44,407 bases of DNA, from contig PLKG01000091.1 of the NCBI GenBank assembly GCA_003140595.1, forward strand, positions 70,807 to 115,213, given 5' to 3'. The notes below the pieces were generated by a model. It was not told the origin of the DNA and ran no database searches. It was given only the letters and a program-made list of their open reading frames with translations. Positions 29,319 to 38,139 of the stretch are shown one piece after another (position 1 is the stretch's first letter; each line of letters begins with the position of its first letter). A program made the translations under genes and the position numbers. The stretch is from Acidimicrobiaceae bacterium (lineage in GTDB: Bacteria > Actinomycetota > Acidimicrobiia > Acidimicrobiales > Bog-793).

Positions 29319-30613
29319 ACGGCCCGACTTCAACCTTGAACGTGGCCTCCACCAACGGCCACGACTTCCATGGTGAGTCAGAAGCCGTGCGGCGTGACGC
29401 GCGGTGGGCGGACCTCGAGCGTCTACGGGCGTCGCACCCAATGATGGACGCGGTGATAGACGAGGTGCACGGCCGAAAGATCCGCATCGGAGATCAATGG
29501 CTCTGTGACTTCGCGTCCTGCAACTATTTGGGATTCGACCTTCACCCGGAGATTATTCAGTCGGTGGAGCGGGAGTTATGGAGATGGGGTACGCATCCGA
29601 GCTGGTCACGGCTGCTTGGCAGTCCTCGCGTTTACGTCGAGATCGAGGAGCAACTCACGGCCCTGCTGGGAGCACCTGACTCGCTGGTGCTCCCGACAAT
29701 CACGATCATTCACTCTTCGGTGATCCCCGCCCTTGCCGGTCAGGGCACCGTCCTGGTCGACTCTCAGGCGCACAAGACCATCTACGAAGGAGCCGCTATC
29801 GCCCATGGGGCGGGCGCGACCATCCACCGCGTCAGAGCGAACGACTACGACCACTTGGAGGAGATCCTGCGCTCGTTACCTGCAGGCGGACCCCGGCTGT
29901 TCTGTATCGATGGAGTGAACAGCATGACTGGCAATGTGCCGGACCTGACCGCATATGCGCGCATATGCCGTGAGTACGAGACGCTTCTCTATGTCGACGA
30001 CGCTCATGGCTTCGGAGTAATCGGAGAGTCGCCTACAGAGGCGATGCCCTACGGACGGCGAGGCAACAGCATTGTCCGATACTTCGATGAAAGCTACGAC
30101 AACATCGTGCTGGTGGCCGGCTTTTCCAAGTCGTACTCGTCGCTGCTCGCCTTCTTGGCGCTTCCCACTTGGATGAAGAACCACCTGAAGGTCGCTGCCG
30201 CGCCCTATCTCTACTCGGGACCGTCGCCAACGGCGTCGCTCGCGACGGTTCTCGCCGGCTTTCGCGTCAACGACGCCGAGGGTGACGATCTTAGGGCGGC
30301 CCTCTGCCGCAAGACCGCTCGAGTACTCGACCGGATCGCGGAGCTTGGTTTACGCACCTTGAACACTTCAGGTTTCCCGGTAATCGAGCTTCCGCTCGGC
30401 GACAGCGATGACATCGACGCCCTGGGACGGTTCCTCTTCGACCGGGGAATCTACGTGACACTGGCTGCGTACCCGCTCGTGCCGAGATCGCAGGTTGGCT
30501 TCCGGGTGCAGATCACAGCGGCCAACGGCGACGACGAGATCGAACAGCTCAACGAGGTCTTAGGTGAACTAGCAGCATGTTTTGACATGCAGCAAGCACC
30601 AGATCCTGCTTGA
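29315..30613 (+). CDS. Alpha-oxoamine synthase family PLP enzyme
   Basis: 'DFASCNYLGFDLHPEI', 'GTHPSWSRLLGSPRVYVEIEEQLTALLGAPDSLVLPT', 'DDAHGFGVIGE', PLP-Lys region 'VAGFSKSYSSLLAF'; ATG overlaps the upstream TGA. Confidence 0.87.
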   Translation: MNGPTSTLNVASTNGHDFHGESEAVRRDARWADLERLRASHPMMDAVIDEVHGRKIRIGDQWLCDFASCNYLGFDLHPEIIQSVERELWRWGTHPSWSRLLGSPRVYVEIEEQLTALLGAPDSLVLPTITIIHSSVIPALAGQGTVLVDSQAHKTIYEGAAIAHGAGATIHRVRANDYDHLEEILRSLPAGGPRLFCIDGVNSMTGNVPDLTAYARICREYETLLYVDDAHGFGVIGESPTEAMPYGRRGNSIVRYFDESYDNIVLVAGFSKSYSSLLAFLALPTWMKNHLKVAAAPYLYSGPSPTASLATVLAGFRVNDAEGDDLRAALCRKTARVLDRIAELGLRTLNTSGFPVIELPLGDSDDIDALGRFLFDRGIYVTLAAYPLVPRSQVGFRVQITAANGDDEIEQLNEVLGELAACFDMQQAPDPA

Positions 30614-30641
30614 GCCAAAGTGCGGCGATGGCACACCCAAC

Positions 30642-31913
30642 ATGACCGCGAGGCGGCCCAGTCAAGTCGGAATACTTGCGCCACTGCGGCACCGTGACTT
30701 CCGCCTGTTGTGGACCGGCCTGGTCGTCTCGCTGCTCGGTGACGGGATCTTCCTCGTGGCGGTCGCTTGGGAGGCCTACAAGATCGATGATCAACCTTCA
30801 GCCCTCGCCGGCGTAGGTCTCGCGACTTCGGCTCCCCAAGTTGTTCTTCTCCTCTTCGGCGGGGCGGTTTCCGATCGTCTTCCGCGCCGCATGGTGCTCG
30901 TCGCGGCCGACTCAGCGCGGGCTCTCGCTGTCGGCAGCCTCGCAGTTCTCGCGTCCCTGGGACACCTGGGTCTGTGGGAACTGTGGGCCGTGGCGTTCGT
31001 AATCGGCGCCGCAACGGCGTTCGCTGCCCCGGCGTTCGACGCCATTGTGCCCACGTTGGTGCCCGAAGAGCGGCTGCTGGAGGCTAACGGACTAGACCAA
31101 TTCATGCGACCAGCAGCGCTTCAGTTGCTTGGCCCAGCCATTGGTGGAGTGCTTCTCACTACGGTCGGCAGCGCAGGCGCATTCGGTACGGACGCGCTTT
31201 CCTTTGTGATCTCTGGGTGTTGCATAGCCGCGCTCTCCCCAGTTGCGTCAGTCACTGTGCCTGTCGAGAGCGGATCGCTGTGGGCCGACATTGGAGTCGG
31301 CTTGCGTTATGTCCGGAGCCAGGTGTGGCTCTGGGGGACTTTTGTGTCCGCCACTTTCACCTATCTACTCTTCCTGGGACCCACCTATGTGCTCGTTCCG
31401 TACCTGGTCAAGAACCGGCTACATGGCAGCGCCGCCACACTCGGGGTTGTGCTAGGCCTCGGAGGACTCGGCGCTCTGTCTGCGGCGGCTGTCACTGCAC
31501 AGGTCGGTGATCGGGGCCGTCACCCGATCACATTCCTGTACGCAGCGTGGACGGGAGCAACGCTCCTCGTGGCTGGCTACGGGTTGGTCACCCTTCGGTG
31601 GCAGCTCGCGGCGCTCGTGTTCTCGGTGGGAGCTCTCGAAGCGGCCGGAACTGTCGTGTGGGCGACGCTCAAACAGCGACTCGTGCCGAGCCGACTGCTT
31701 GGCCGAGTTTCGAGCATTGACTGGTTCGTGTCGACGGCGCTGATGCCGCTGTCGTACGTGTTGACTCCGCTCGTCGTGCGCCTCGTCGGTGTGAGCGCGA
31801 CCTTTGAACTAGCGGGCACACTTGGAGCGGTCGTGACTCTTGGCTTCCTGTTCTTACCCGGCATGCGAACCAATGAGCGCCCGACGACGGCGCCGGAGGT
31901 CGCCGGGCGATAG
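30642..31913 (+). CDS. MFS transporter, putative exporter (MFS_3/EntS-like)
   Basis: 'LRHRDFRLLWTGLVVSLLGDGIFLVAVAWEAY', 'LLLFGGAVSDRLPRRMVLVAADSARALAVG', about 12 TM; ORF opens at 30582 inside the preceding gene. Confidence 0.87.
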   Translation: MTARRPSQVGILAPLRHRDFRLLWTGLVVSLLGDGIFLVAVAWEAYKIDDQPSALAGVGLATSAPQVVLLLFGGAVSDRLPRRMVLVAADSARALAVGSLAVLASLGHLGLWELWAVAFVIGAATAFAAPAFDAIVPTLVPEERLLEANGLDQFMRPAALQLLGPAIGGVLLTTVGSAGAFGTDALSFVISGCCIAALSPVASVTVPVESGSLWADIGVGLRYVRSQVWLWGTFVSATFTYLLFLGPTYVLVPYLVKNRLHGSAATLGVVLGLGGLGALSAAAVTAQVGDRGRHPITFLYAAWTGATLLVAGYGLVTLRWQLAALVFSVGALEAAGTVVWATLKQRLVPSRLLGRVSSIDWFVSTALMPLSYVLTPLVVRLVGVSATFELAGTLGAVVTLGFLFLPGMRTNERPTTAPEVAGR

Positions 31914-32525
31914 CAAGCCTTCTCAACCAGCTTCTCGACGCGGCGTTGGATGCCCATCTGCCCGTTGCCAGTCCATGGGCGAGGGTGCCACCTCCTCGTA
32001 CCATGTAGACCGATATACGCTTTCTCAAAGCCGCCGCTCTCCGTGTGCTCACCGCCGCGGTCGCTGCGCCGTGCCGTTCGATGGGCGCCGCAGCGCATCC
32101 GGGGACAACCGGACTCCGCCGCTCAGATATCGACGATGCGACGGAAACGCTGCGAGTTGCGAACAACATCGTCGTCATCGAAATGGTTGGCAGCGAGCCG
32201 TGCCGACCGAAGAGGAGCATCGAGTCGGTCAAGCCCACATCTTGCAGCGGCAGTCGGTTCGGGTGAGTTCGTCGTCGGCGAAAACCTAGCTGGTCGTCGA
32301 GAACCGCAGAGACGCAATTCTGACTGCGCGGCGGCGCAAGCGGCGAACCTCAAGACGGCAACGACTGCCCACATCGAGGTCCCTATTCGACGCAAAGGCA
32401 CGTTCGGCGGCCAGGCACCCGCTGGCCGAATAGCGGCGGCTGGGCGATGTCGGCTCCGGAGTGCTGCCATCGACACCTTGAGTAACGAACTCATCCAGCG
32501 GCCAGCATGAGAACGGCCACCCGCG

Positions 32526-35447
32526 TCAGTAGCGATACATTGCCGCGGCGACCCTCCTACTTTTCCCGCCAACTGCGGACACCGTTACGTAAACGACGCC
32601 TGAACCAGCAGGCACGGTAGCTGTGATCTCAGACGACGAAAGGACGCGCACGCCCGTTGCCAGTGTCCCACCGAAGTGCACCAGGACGGTCCCGACAAAG
32701 TTGCTTCCCTGAATCGTGACCGGGGTGCCGCCTCTCGTGGGTCCGGCGGTGGGCGTGAGCTTGGTGACCCTCGGCGCGGCCACGAACGCGTACCTGGCTG
32801 TGCTGGTTCTCTTGCTTAACCCACCGAAAGCCGAAACGGTCACGTAGACAGTGCCCGACCTCGGCGGCGAAGTAGCGATGATCTCCGATGACGACAGCAC
32901 ACGCACGCCCGTTGCCAGTGTCCCACCGAAGCGCACCGACACGGTCCCAACGAAGTTGCGTCCCCAAATGCCCACCTTCGTGCCGCCCTTAGCGGGTCCT
33001 GTGGTCGGCGTGATCCCGGCGACAGTCGGAGCTGGCACGAAGGTGAACCTGTCCCTGGCAGTTCTCCCGCTGGACCCACCGGCGGTGGAAACCGTCACAT
33101 CAATGGCGCCGGAGCCTGTCGGCGCAACCGCGCTGATCTCAGATGATGAGAGGAGGTGAACATTCGTTGCCGGTATCCCACCAAAACGCACCGATACGGC
33201 TCCGACGAAGTTGCTTCCCACGACCGTCACCTTCGTGCCGCCCAGCGCCGGGCCAGCAGCGGGCGTCACTCCAGTGACTGTCGGCGGCGGTGGGACCCCG
33301 AAGGTGAACTCATCAGCCACAGTGACTGGACTGAGCGTCATGTCCTCCACTGAGATCACGAGATTATCCGTTCCCGACTCTGTGACCGGGAGAGTGCCGG
33401 TACAAAGTGTGGTTGTCGAGCAGGAAACGGTGATCCATGTTGCACCGACCTCAAGCTCATCCGCTCCCGCGACCGGGAGGAACCCTGAACCAGTGATGGT
33501 CACCGGGGTCGACTCGTTGGTCGGCCCCTCATTCGGCGACACGCCGGTGATGGTGGTGCCGAGATCCGTCCCGGATTCAAAGCACATCTGAGCGGCGAGC
33601 CCTGGGTAGAAATTGCCGGTATGAGCGAGAATGGGAGATCCGAGGCCGCTCGCCATGTCGTAACCCACCGTCGCCGGGTAAAGGCCACCTGAATAGCCGG
33701 ACGGCGAGTAGTCGTTGTTGCCTGTCGTTATGTCATTGAAGGCGAGAGCATGATAAAACGAAGCCCAAGCAGCGATGTTGTAGAGAGCTGCAGGCTGCAT
33801 GAAGGCGTCTCCCGACCCGTCGTATGTGCAAAAGGGGGATGCGCCGATCAGTGCAGCGGCTGCCGCCCACAGCGGTGCTGCTGCGCTCGTACCACCAACC
33901 GGCCCCCAGCCAGTTGCGAAACTTGAGTTCGATCCGCTGTAAAAGAAGGTGTACCCGGAACTCGGGTCAGCGTCCGCCGAGACGTCTGGAACCTGACGTA
34001 AGTAAGGGACGGTCGATCCGCACAATGTCGGATTGGAACTCGAGTACGAGCTGATCAAACCTGGGACCTTGGGGTGATCCTGGTAGAAGGGCATGCACTC
34101 GGCTGCCGATACCCCGCCCCCGCCGGCGCCGCCCGTGTCGGTCGAGTCATTCCACACGCTCTCGGAGTTGGCGACGAGCGACGTGCCTCCAACCCCGATG
34201 ACGTAGGGCTGGCTTGCCGGATCGAGCACCGAAGGAGTGGGCCCGTTCGTCGTGCCCTTGTCGCTGTAACAGTCGGTCGAGCCGGTGTCGCCCGCAGCCG
34301 AGAACACTGTCTGGCCTTGCGTCGCAGCCTGTGCGAAGAGAGCGCTCTCTGACTGGACCAATGCGATTCCTGCGTCCAACTCGCAGAATCCCCAGGAGAC
34401 GGACACGACCTCGTCGGTGTCGGAGTTGACGATGGTCGAATAGACGTCCCAGCTGTTCGAGTTGCCTTCCTGATAGACGTCGACAGTCGCGTCGGGGGCG
34501 AGCCCGATGATGTCCTCGATGTCGAGGGCCGCTTCGCCGGTGCCCGCGCCTGAACCGGTGCCTCCGTCGACCGGTATGTAGTTCACGGTGGTGTCAGTCC
34601 CGTAACACACCTGGTAAGCCGCGACGTCGGTAGGCAAATTCGGCTCGAACTCGACTAGGGCGACTTTGACTCCCTGTCCGAAATCACCCAAGGCGTAGAG
34701 CGGATCAAAGCCGTAGAAAGCAGCCAACTGATCGGCCGTGTGGCTCCCGCCCGAGCTAGCAGCGGCGATGGCTGCCGCGCAAGGTGTTGGACCCGCCATT
34801 GTCGGATCAGCGTCTCGCGAAGCGCGCGATGCGGATCGCGGGACATGCGGACTCGCAAGCAAGCTCTCGGGCGGAACGACATCGCTGAGGCCGAGAATCC
34901 CCTGGATGTACACGGCCACAGACGCCGAAATGCTCGGTGGCCACAAGGTTGTGAAGGCCGTGCGTCCGTTGGGTAGCCGGTAGTCCACGAGCCGCACATG
35001 CAAGGCACGATCGAGTGCTGCCACTGGCGCAAGTACCGGGATCGAGAGTCGATCCGCGGCCACTTGCCCAGGGTGGAGTCCGTCGGAGCGGAGCACGGCG
35101 TCGACAGCCTCCACCTCAGACAACGGAGGACCGAAAAGTTGACCGAATTGGCCGGGGCGGAGGAAGTGGTGGAAGTCCGGCGAGTGCCGATCAGACAGAG
35201 ATGCGATGAAGGAGGCCACGGCCGACGGATCTGGCAGCTTTAGCGTGACGTCGATATGAAGATCAGTCGAGGACGACAGGCGTCCAAGCGCGAGTGAGCG
35301 CGCTGGAGGTAGTGGGCTGGCGCTCCGATACAACACCGCGAGCCCAGATGAGACAACCGCTTGCGCGTTCGAACGGATAGGGAAAGAAGTGGTGCATGAG
35401 AACACTGCAACTACAGGTACGAATGAAACTACTAGGCGGCGTCGCAT
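32526..35447 (-). CDS. S53 family (sedolisin/kumamolisin-like) secreted peptidase with C-terminal IPT/TIG repeats
   Basis: Pro-domain 'HFLRPGQFGQLFGPPLSEVEAV'; 'EAALDIEDIIGLAPDATVDVYQ'; 'SAAGDTGSTDC'; 'GWGPVGGTSAAAPLWAAAAALI'; repeated 'P.V.GITPTTGPAKGGTKV.I.G.NFVG.VSVRFGG'. Confidence 0.92.
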   Translation of the reverse strand: MRRRLVVSFVPVVAVFSCTTSFPIRSNAQAVVSSGLAVLYRSASPLPPARSLALGRLSSSTDLHIDVTLKLPDPSAVASFIASLSDRHSPDFHHFLRPGQFGQLFGPPLSEVEAVDAVLRSDGLHPGQVAADRLSIPVLAPVAALDRALHVRLVDYRLPNGRTAFTTLWPPSISASVAVYIQGILGLSDVVPPESLLASPHVPRSASRASRDADPTMAGPTPCAAAIAAASSGGSHTADQLAAFYGFDPLYALGDFGQGVKVALVEFEPNLPTDVAAYQVCYGTDTTVNYIPVDGGTGSGAGTGEAALDIEDIIGLAPDATVDVYQEGNSNSWDVYSTIVNSDTDEVVSVSWGFCELDAGIALVQSESALFAQAATQGQTVFSAAGDTGSTDCYSDKGTTNGPTPSVLDPASQPYVIGVGGTSLVANSESVWNDSTDTGGAGGGGVSAAECMPFYQDHPKVPGLISSYSSSNPTLCGSTVPYLRQVPDVSADADPSSGYTFFYSGSNSSFATGWGPVGGTSAAAPLWAAAAALIGASPFCTYDGSGDAFMQPAALYNIAAWASFYHALAFNDITTGNNDYSPSGYSGGLYPATVGYDMASGLGSPILAHTGNFYPGLAAQMCFESGTDLGTTITGVSPNEGPTNESTPVTITGSGFLPVAGADELEVGATWITVSCSTTTLCTGTLPVTESGTDNLVISVEDMTLSPVTVADEFTFGVPPPPTVTGVTPAAGPALGGTKVTVVGSNFVGAVSVRFGGIPATNVHLLSSSEISAVAPTGSGAIDVTVSTAGGSSGRTARDRFTFVPAPTVAGITPTTGPAKGGTKVGIWGRNFVGTVSVRFGGTLATGVRVLSSSEIIATSPPRSGTVYVTVSAFGGLSKRTSTARYAFVAAPRVTKLTPTAGPTRGGTPVTIQGSNFVGTVLVHFGGTLATGVRVLSSSEITATVPAGSGVVYVTVSAVGGKSRRVAAAMYRY
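32640..33300 (-). repeat. Three tandem 255-bp (85-aa) IPT/TIG-encoding repeats
   Basis: Matching 'cgttgcc..tgtccca' cores at 32655, 32910 and 33165, spaced exactly 255 bp. Confidence 0.88.
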
Positions 35448-35852
35448 CTAGTTCTCGTTCTTCTCGGACCCAGGCAGTTGAGGCTTTGAGTGAGTAGCGG
35501 TCCATCTTTGACGGTCCCACGACTTTTGACCTGACGGATCGGACCGGTCCGCGTGCTCGCCTGGCAGCCGACCGGCTGGCGGCGATGTATTCGGGTTCTC
35601 ACTTGGTGAGCTCTGGGGAGACGAAGCAACCCATCTCCCAGTGCGGACCTGGGCATTGGCGGTGGCGTCCACATCTGCGCGTAAGTGTGGCGGGTTCCTA
35701 TGCGGCGCGATGGCGAGAGCGATCGCCCAGCCGATCAGTGTCCAGCCGAGCAGCAGGTGGACCACGAAGACAGACTCTACGCTGACGCCCCTCCGCACCG
35801 TGCCGAGGATCGTCGGAAGCATGCAGAGCAGGAATCCGCAGATCAGAGCCAC
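35448..35852 (-). CDS. Superinfection-immunity (Imm-like) small membrane protein with a long hydrophilic tail
   Basis: 'FLLCMLPTILGTVRRGVSVESVFVVHLLLGWTLIGWAIALAIA' matches the Imm-family two-TM pattern ('NLLLGWTLIGWVVAL'). Confidence 0.55.
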   Translation of the reverse strand: MALICGFLLCMLPTILGTVRRGVSVESVFVVHLLLGWTLIGWAIALAIAPHRNPPHLRADVDATANAQVRTGRWVASSPQSSPSENPNTSPPAGRLPGEHADRSDPSGQKSWDRQRWTATHSKPQLPGSEKNEN

Positions 35853-36599
35853 CGGATGGATCCATGTATTGAGCCGAGAAGCGACGCCAATCGTGATCGA
35901 CCTCCGCCACGTGCCGTAAATCGCCAGCGCTTCGGGTCTGCTCGTTGCAGTAGCTCAACCATACGTGTTATTGGCACCAGGGGCGGCTGACGCAACATCG
36001 CGTCCACGAGCACGCCAAGCGCCAATTACCTCGAACCACGCGACGTCCGTTTCCCACACCGGTAGTCGGACGCGGACGCCGTAGAACACCCGGCCGCCGT
36101 GATGGAGCCGCGAAGCGCCACGGTCCCGAATCTCGACAGGACCCTCTGCCGCAACGGCACAACTAGGCACCGGCAAGCCGTTGGCGGCCTTCCTCTATCT
36201 AGTCCGTGGGCGACTGGTTCGCATCGGCGACGCGCATCCTCGTCGTTCTCGACGCAGTTCGCGTCTAGGTCGCCACCCGCCAGCTCTCCATGAGTGCCGC
36301 GACGCCAATCAGACCACTCGCGCAAACCCCGAATCCTGGCCCGAAACCTCCTAATTCGATGTCGGTCGTCTCAGTCGGGCCGACTGTCGACCACTCAGCG
36401 ATCGCCGCTGCACGCTGTGCCTGGTTGCCAGACGGACGGACCAGCATCACCGAGTCAACGCCTTGTCCGTACAGCTCCGCCGACACCACTGGGTTTCTGG
36501 TGCCCTACCGTCCGTGTCACCTGAACGCCAGGTCCGACACCGGCCGGATTCGCGCTGGGCGCCTCACTACAAGCCTAATCGCGCCCAGCTAGCCCAAAC

Positions 36600-37181
36600 T
36601 TAGCTTGGCGGCAGACCGAGGTCGCTGCGAACAACGTCGCCTGCGCGTATTGCCGCCTTCCCAGTAGCCTTGAGTTGAGTGGCCTCTTTCTCGATTTGGG
36701 CCGCGGTTTCCGTTCTCACAGCCTTCAGATTCTTGATGACGACGCGGTCATCGGCAACCAACGTCTGAATGTCAGTTTCCGTCTTCCCAGTGACGGCGAT
36801 ACCCAATATTGCGTTGTCGAAGTTCGTCAACGCGGCTGCGTAGGTGTCACAGGGACCGATTGCCTCGCTGATCGTGGTCTTGCTTGTGATCTTGGAGCTC
36901 CACGTCACGTACGCGGCCCTAGAGACCGCGGCGACCGCCAGGTACTGCTGAGACGCCTTTGTCGACGAGACCGTCGTGGTTGATGTCGTCGGAGCAACTG
37001 TCGTCGATGTTGAAGTCGGACTGACAGTTGTTGATGTTGAAGCCGGACTGACAGTTGTAGATGTTGAAGCCGGACTGACAGTTGTAGATGTTGAAGTCGA
37101 AGGAGTTGCCGCCGGCTTGGAACTGGAACAGGCTGCCGCCAAGACCGCCAGTCCTATTACGACGATGTATCTCGCCTTCAT
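36600..37181 (-). CDS. Putative lipoprotein with Thr/Ser-rich repeat linker
   Basis: 'MKARYIVVIGLAVLAAACSSSKPAATPSTSTSTTVSPASTSTTVSPAS...' lipobox AAC; helical C-terminal region. Confidence 0.78.
   Translation of the reverse strand: MKARYIVVIGLAVLAAACSSSKPAATPSTSTSTTVSPASTSTTVSPASTSTTVSPTSTSTTVAPTTSTTTVSSTKASQQYLAVAAVSRAAYVTWSSKITSKTTISEAIGPCDTYAAALTNFDNAILGIAVTGKTETDIQTLVADDRVVIKNLKAVRTETAAQIEKEATQLKATGKAAIRAGDVVRSDLGLPPS
37006..37100. repeat. 27-bp tandem repeat (9-aa ASTSTTVSP unit)
   Basis: 'gatgttgaag(t/c)cggactgacagttgt' copies begin at 37006, 37033 and 37060, with a partial copy at 37087. Confidence 0.92.
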
Positions 37182-38139
37182 CGAGCCTCCTCGCTCACCA
37201 GCTTGGGACCATTCGCAGGTCATCCTGCGCCTTCGGTTCATCGGGCGTCAGGGCCAAATGTCACAAAGGTGTGGGCTCCAAGCGCGTCGTTCATTCCCGG
37301 TAGCTTCTCTGGTGACCAACAGCGGTCCATTCTGATTCCGCCATCCTGCCGGGTATCCGCCAGCCGGGTGACTCCACTTCACGCAACTGGAAATGCGGTG
37401 TCGAAGGTCGTGGAGGGTGGGCATCGCGGGTCTCCGACTGGTCCTGAAATCAGGTCTCGGCGGAACTGCGTTGATCAGTACATAAGGTAACCCGGAGCGC
37501 CGGACGCATGGCGATGTCGATGGTGGCTCTAGGCCCTTTGCTAGTGCGTCGCGCGCGGGCTGCTGAAGGAGTGGCGCTCCCTCACCAGACCTTAGGGTGC
37601 CGATCGCCGCGTCAGCCGGGTCGTACTCGTCGATGACTTCGATGCAGACGCCAGTCACGTGTCGAAGAATGGCTACTGTCGCCGCGGCGGGCACGAGAAG
37701 CCCTATCCCTCCGCCGAGTGGCCTCGGTTCGTTGCAACTGAACTCGAGCCTGCCTGTCCAATTCGGGCTCGTCGGCCAGGAACACGAACGCGTCTTGCAC
37801 GAGCTCGACCCGGACTGCTGTTCGAGCCGATACCGCCATGATTATCGAAGACGTCTCGGCCGTCGCCGGGTCCTCGAGCAACTTCGGGATCTCCTAACGG
37901 TCCTTTCGGCCAGGCAGGCCATAGGGGCGGATCCAACAGGGCCGCGACTTTCGCGGCGGATGCAGGATCGGTGAGAACGCGATCGCCGTTCATAGTCTCG
38001 ACGTTGGAAGTGGGGTGTTCGACGCGGGAGGGGACTGGTAATGGCGTGCGGGCCGAGGTGAACCGAACGCCAGGTGGACCGCCACTTTGTGCCAGCCAGG
38101 TGGTGCGACTCGGAGCGCGGAGGCCAAACGTGCCGTGAC

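Noticed and set aside
35955-36489. Short minus-strand ORFs (73, 99 and 74 aa)
   Set aside because: Some protein-like stretches but overlapping frames, no clear RBS and no recognised domain.
37597-38000. Possible frameshifted minus-strand gene ('MNGDRVLTDPASAAKVAALLDPP', 'LLEDPATAETSSIIMAVSARTAVRVELVQDAFVFL')
   Set aside because: Fragments are suggestive but I cannot match a family; evidence insufficient for a pseudogene call.
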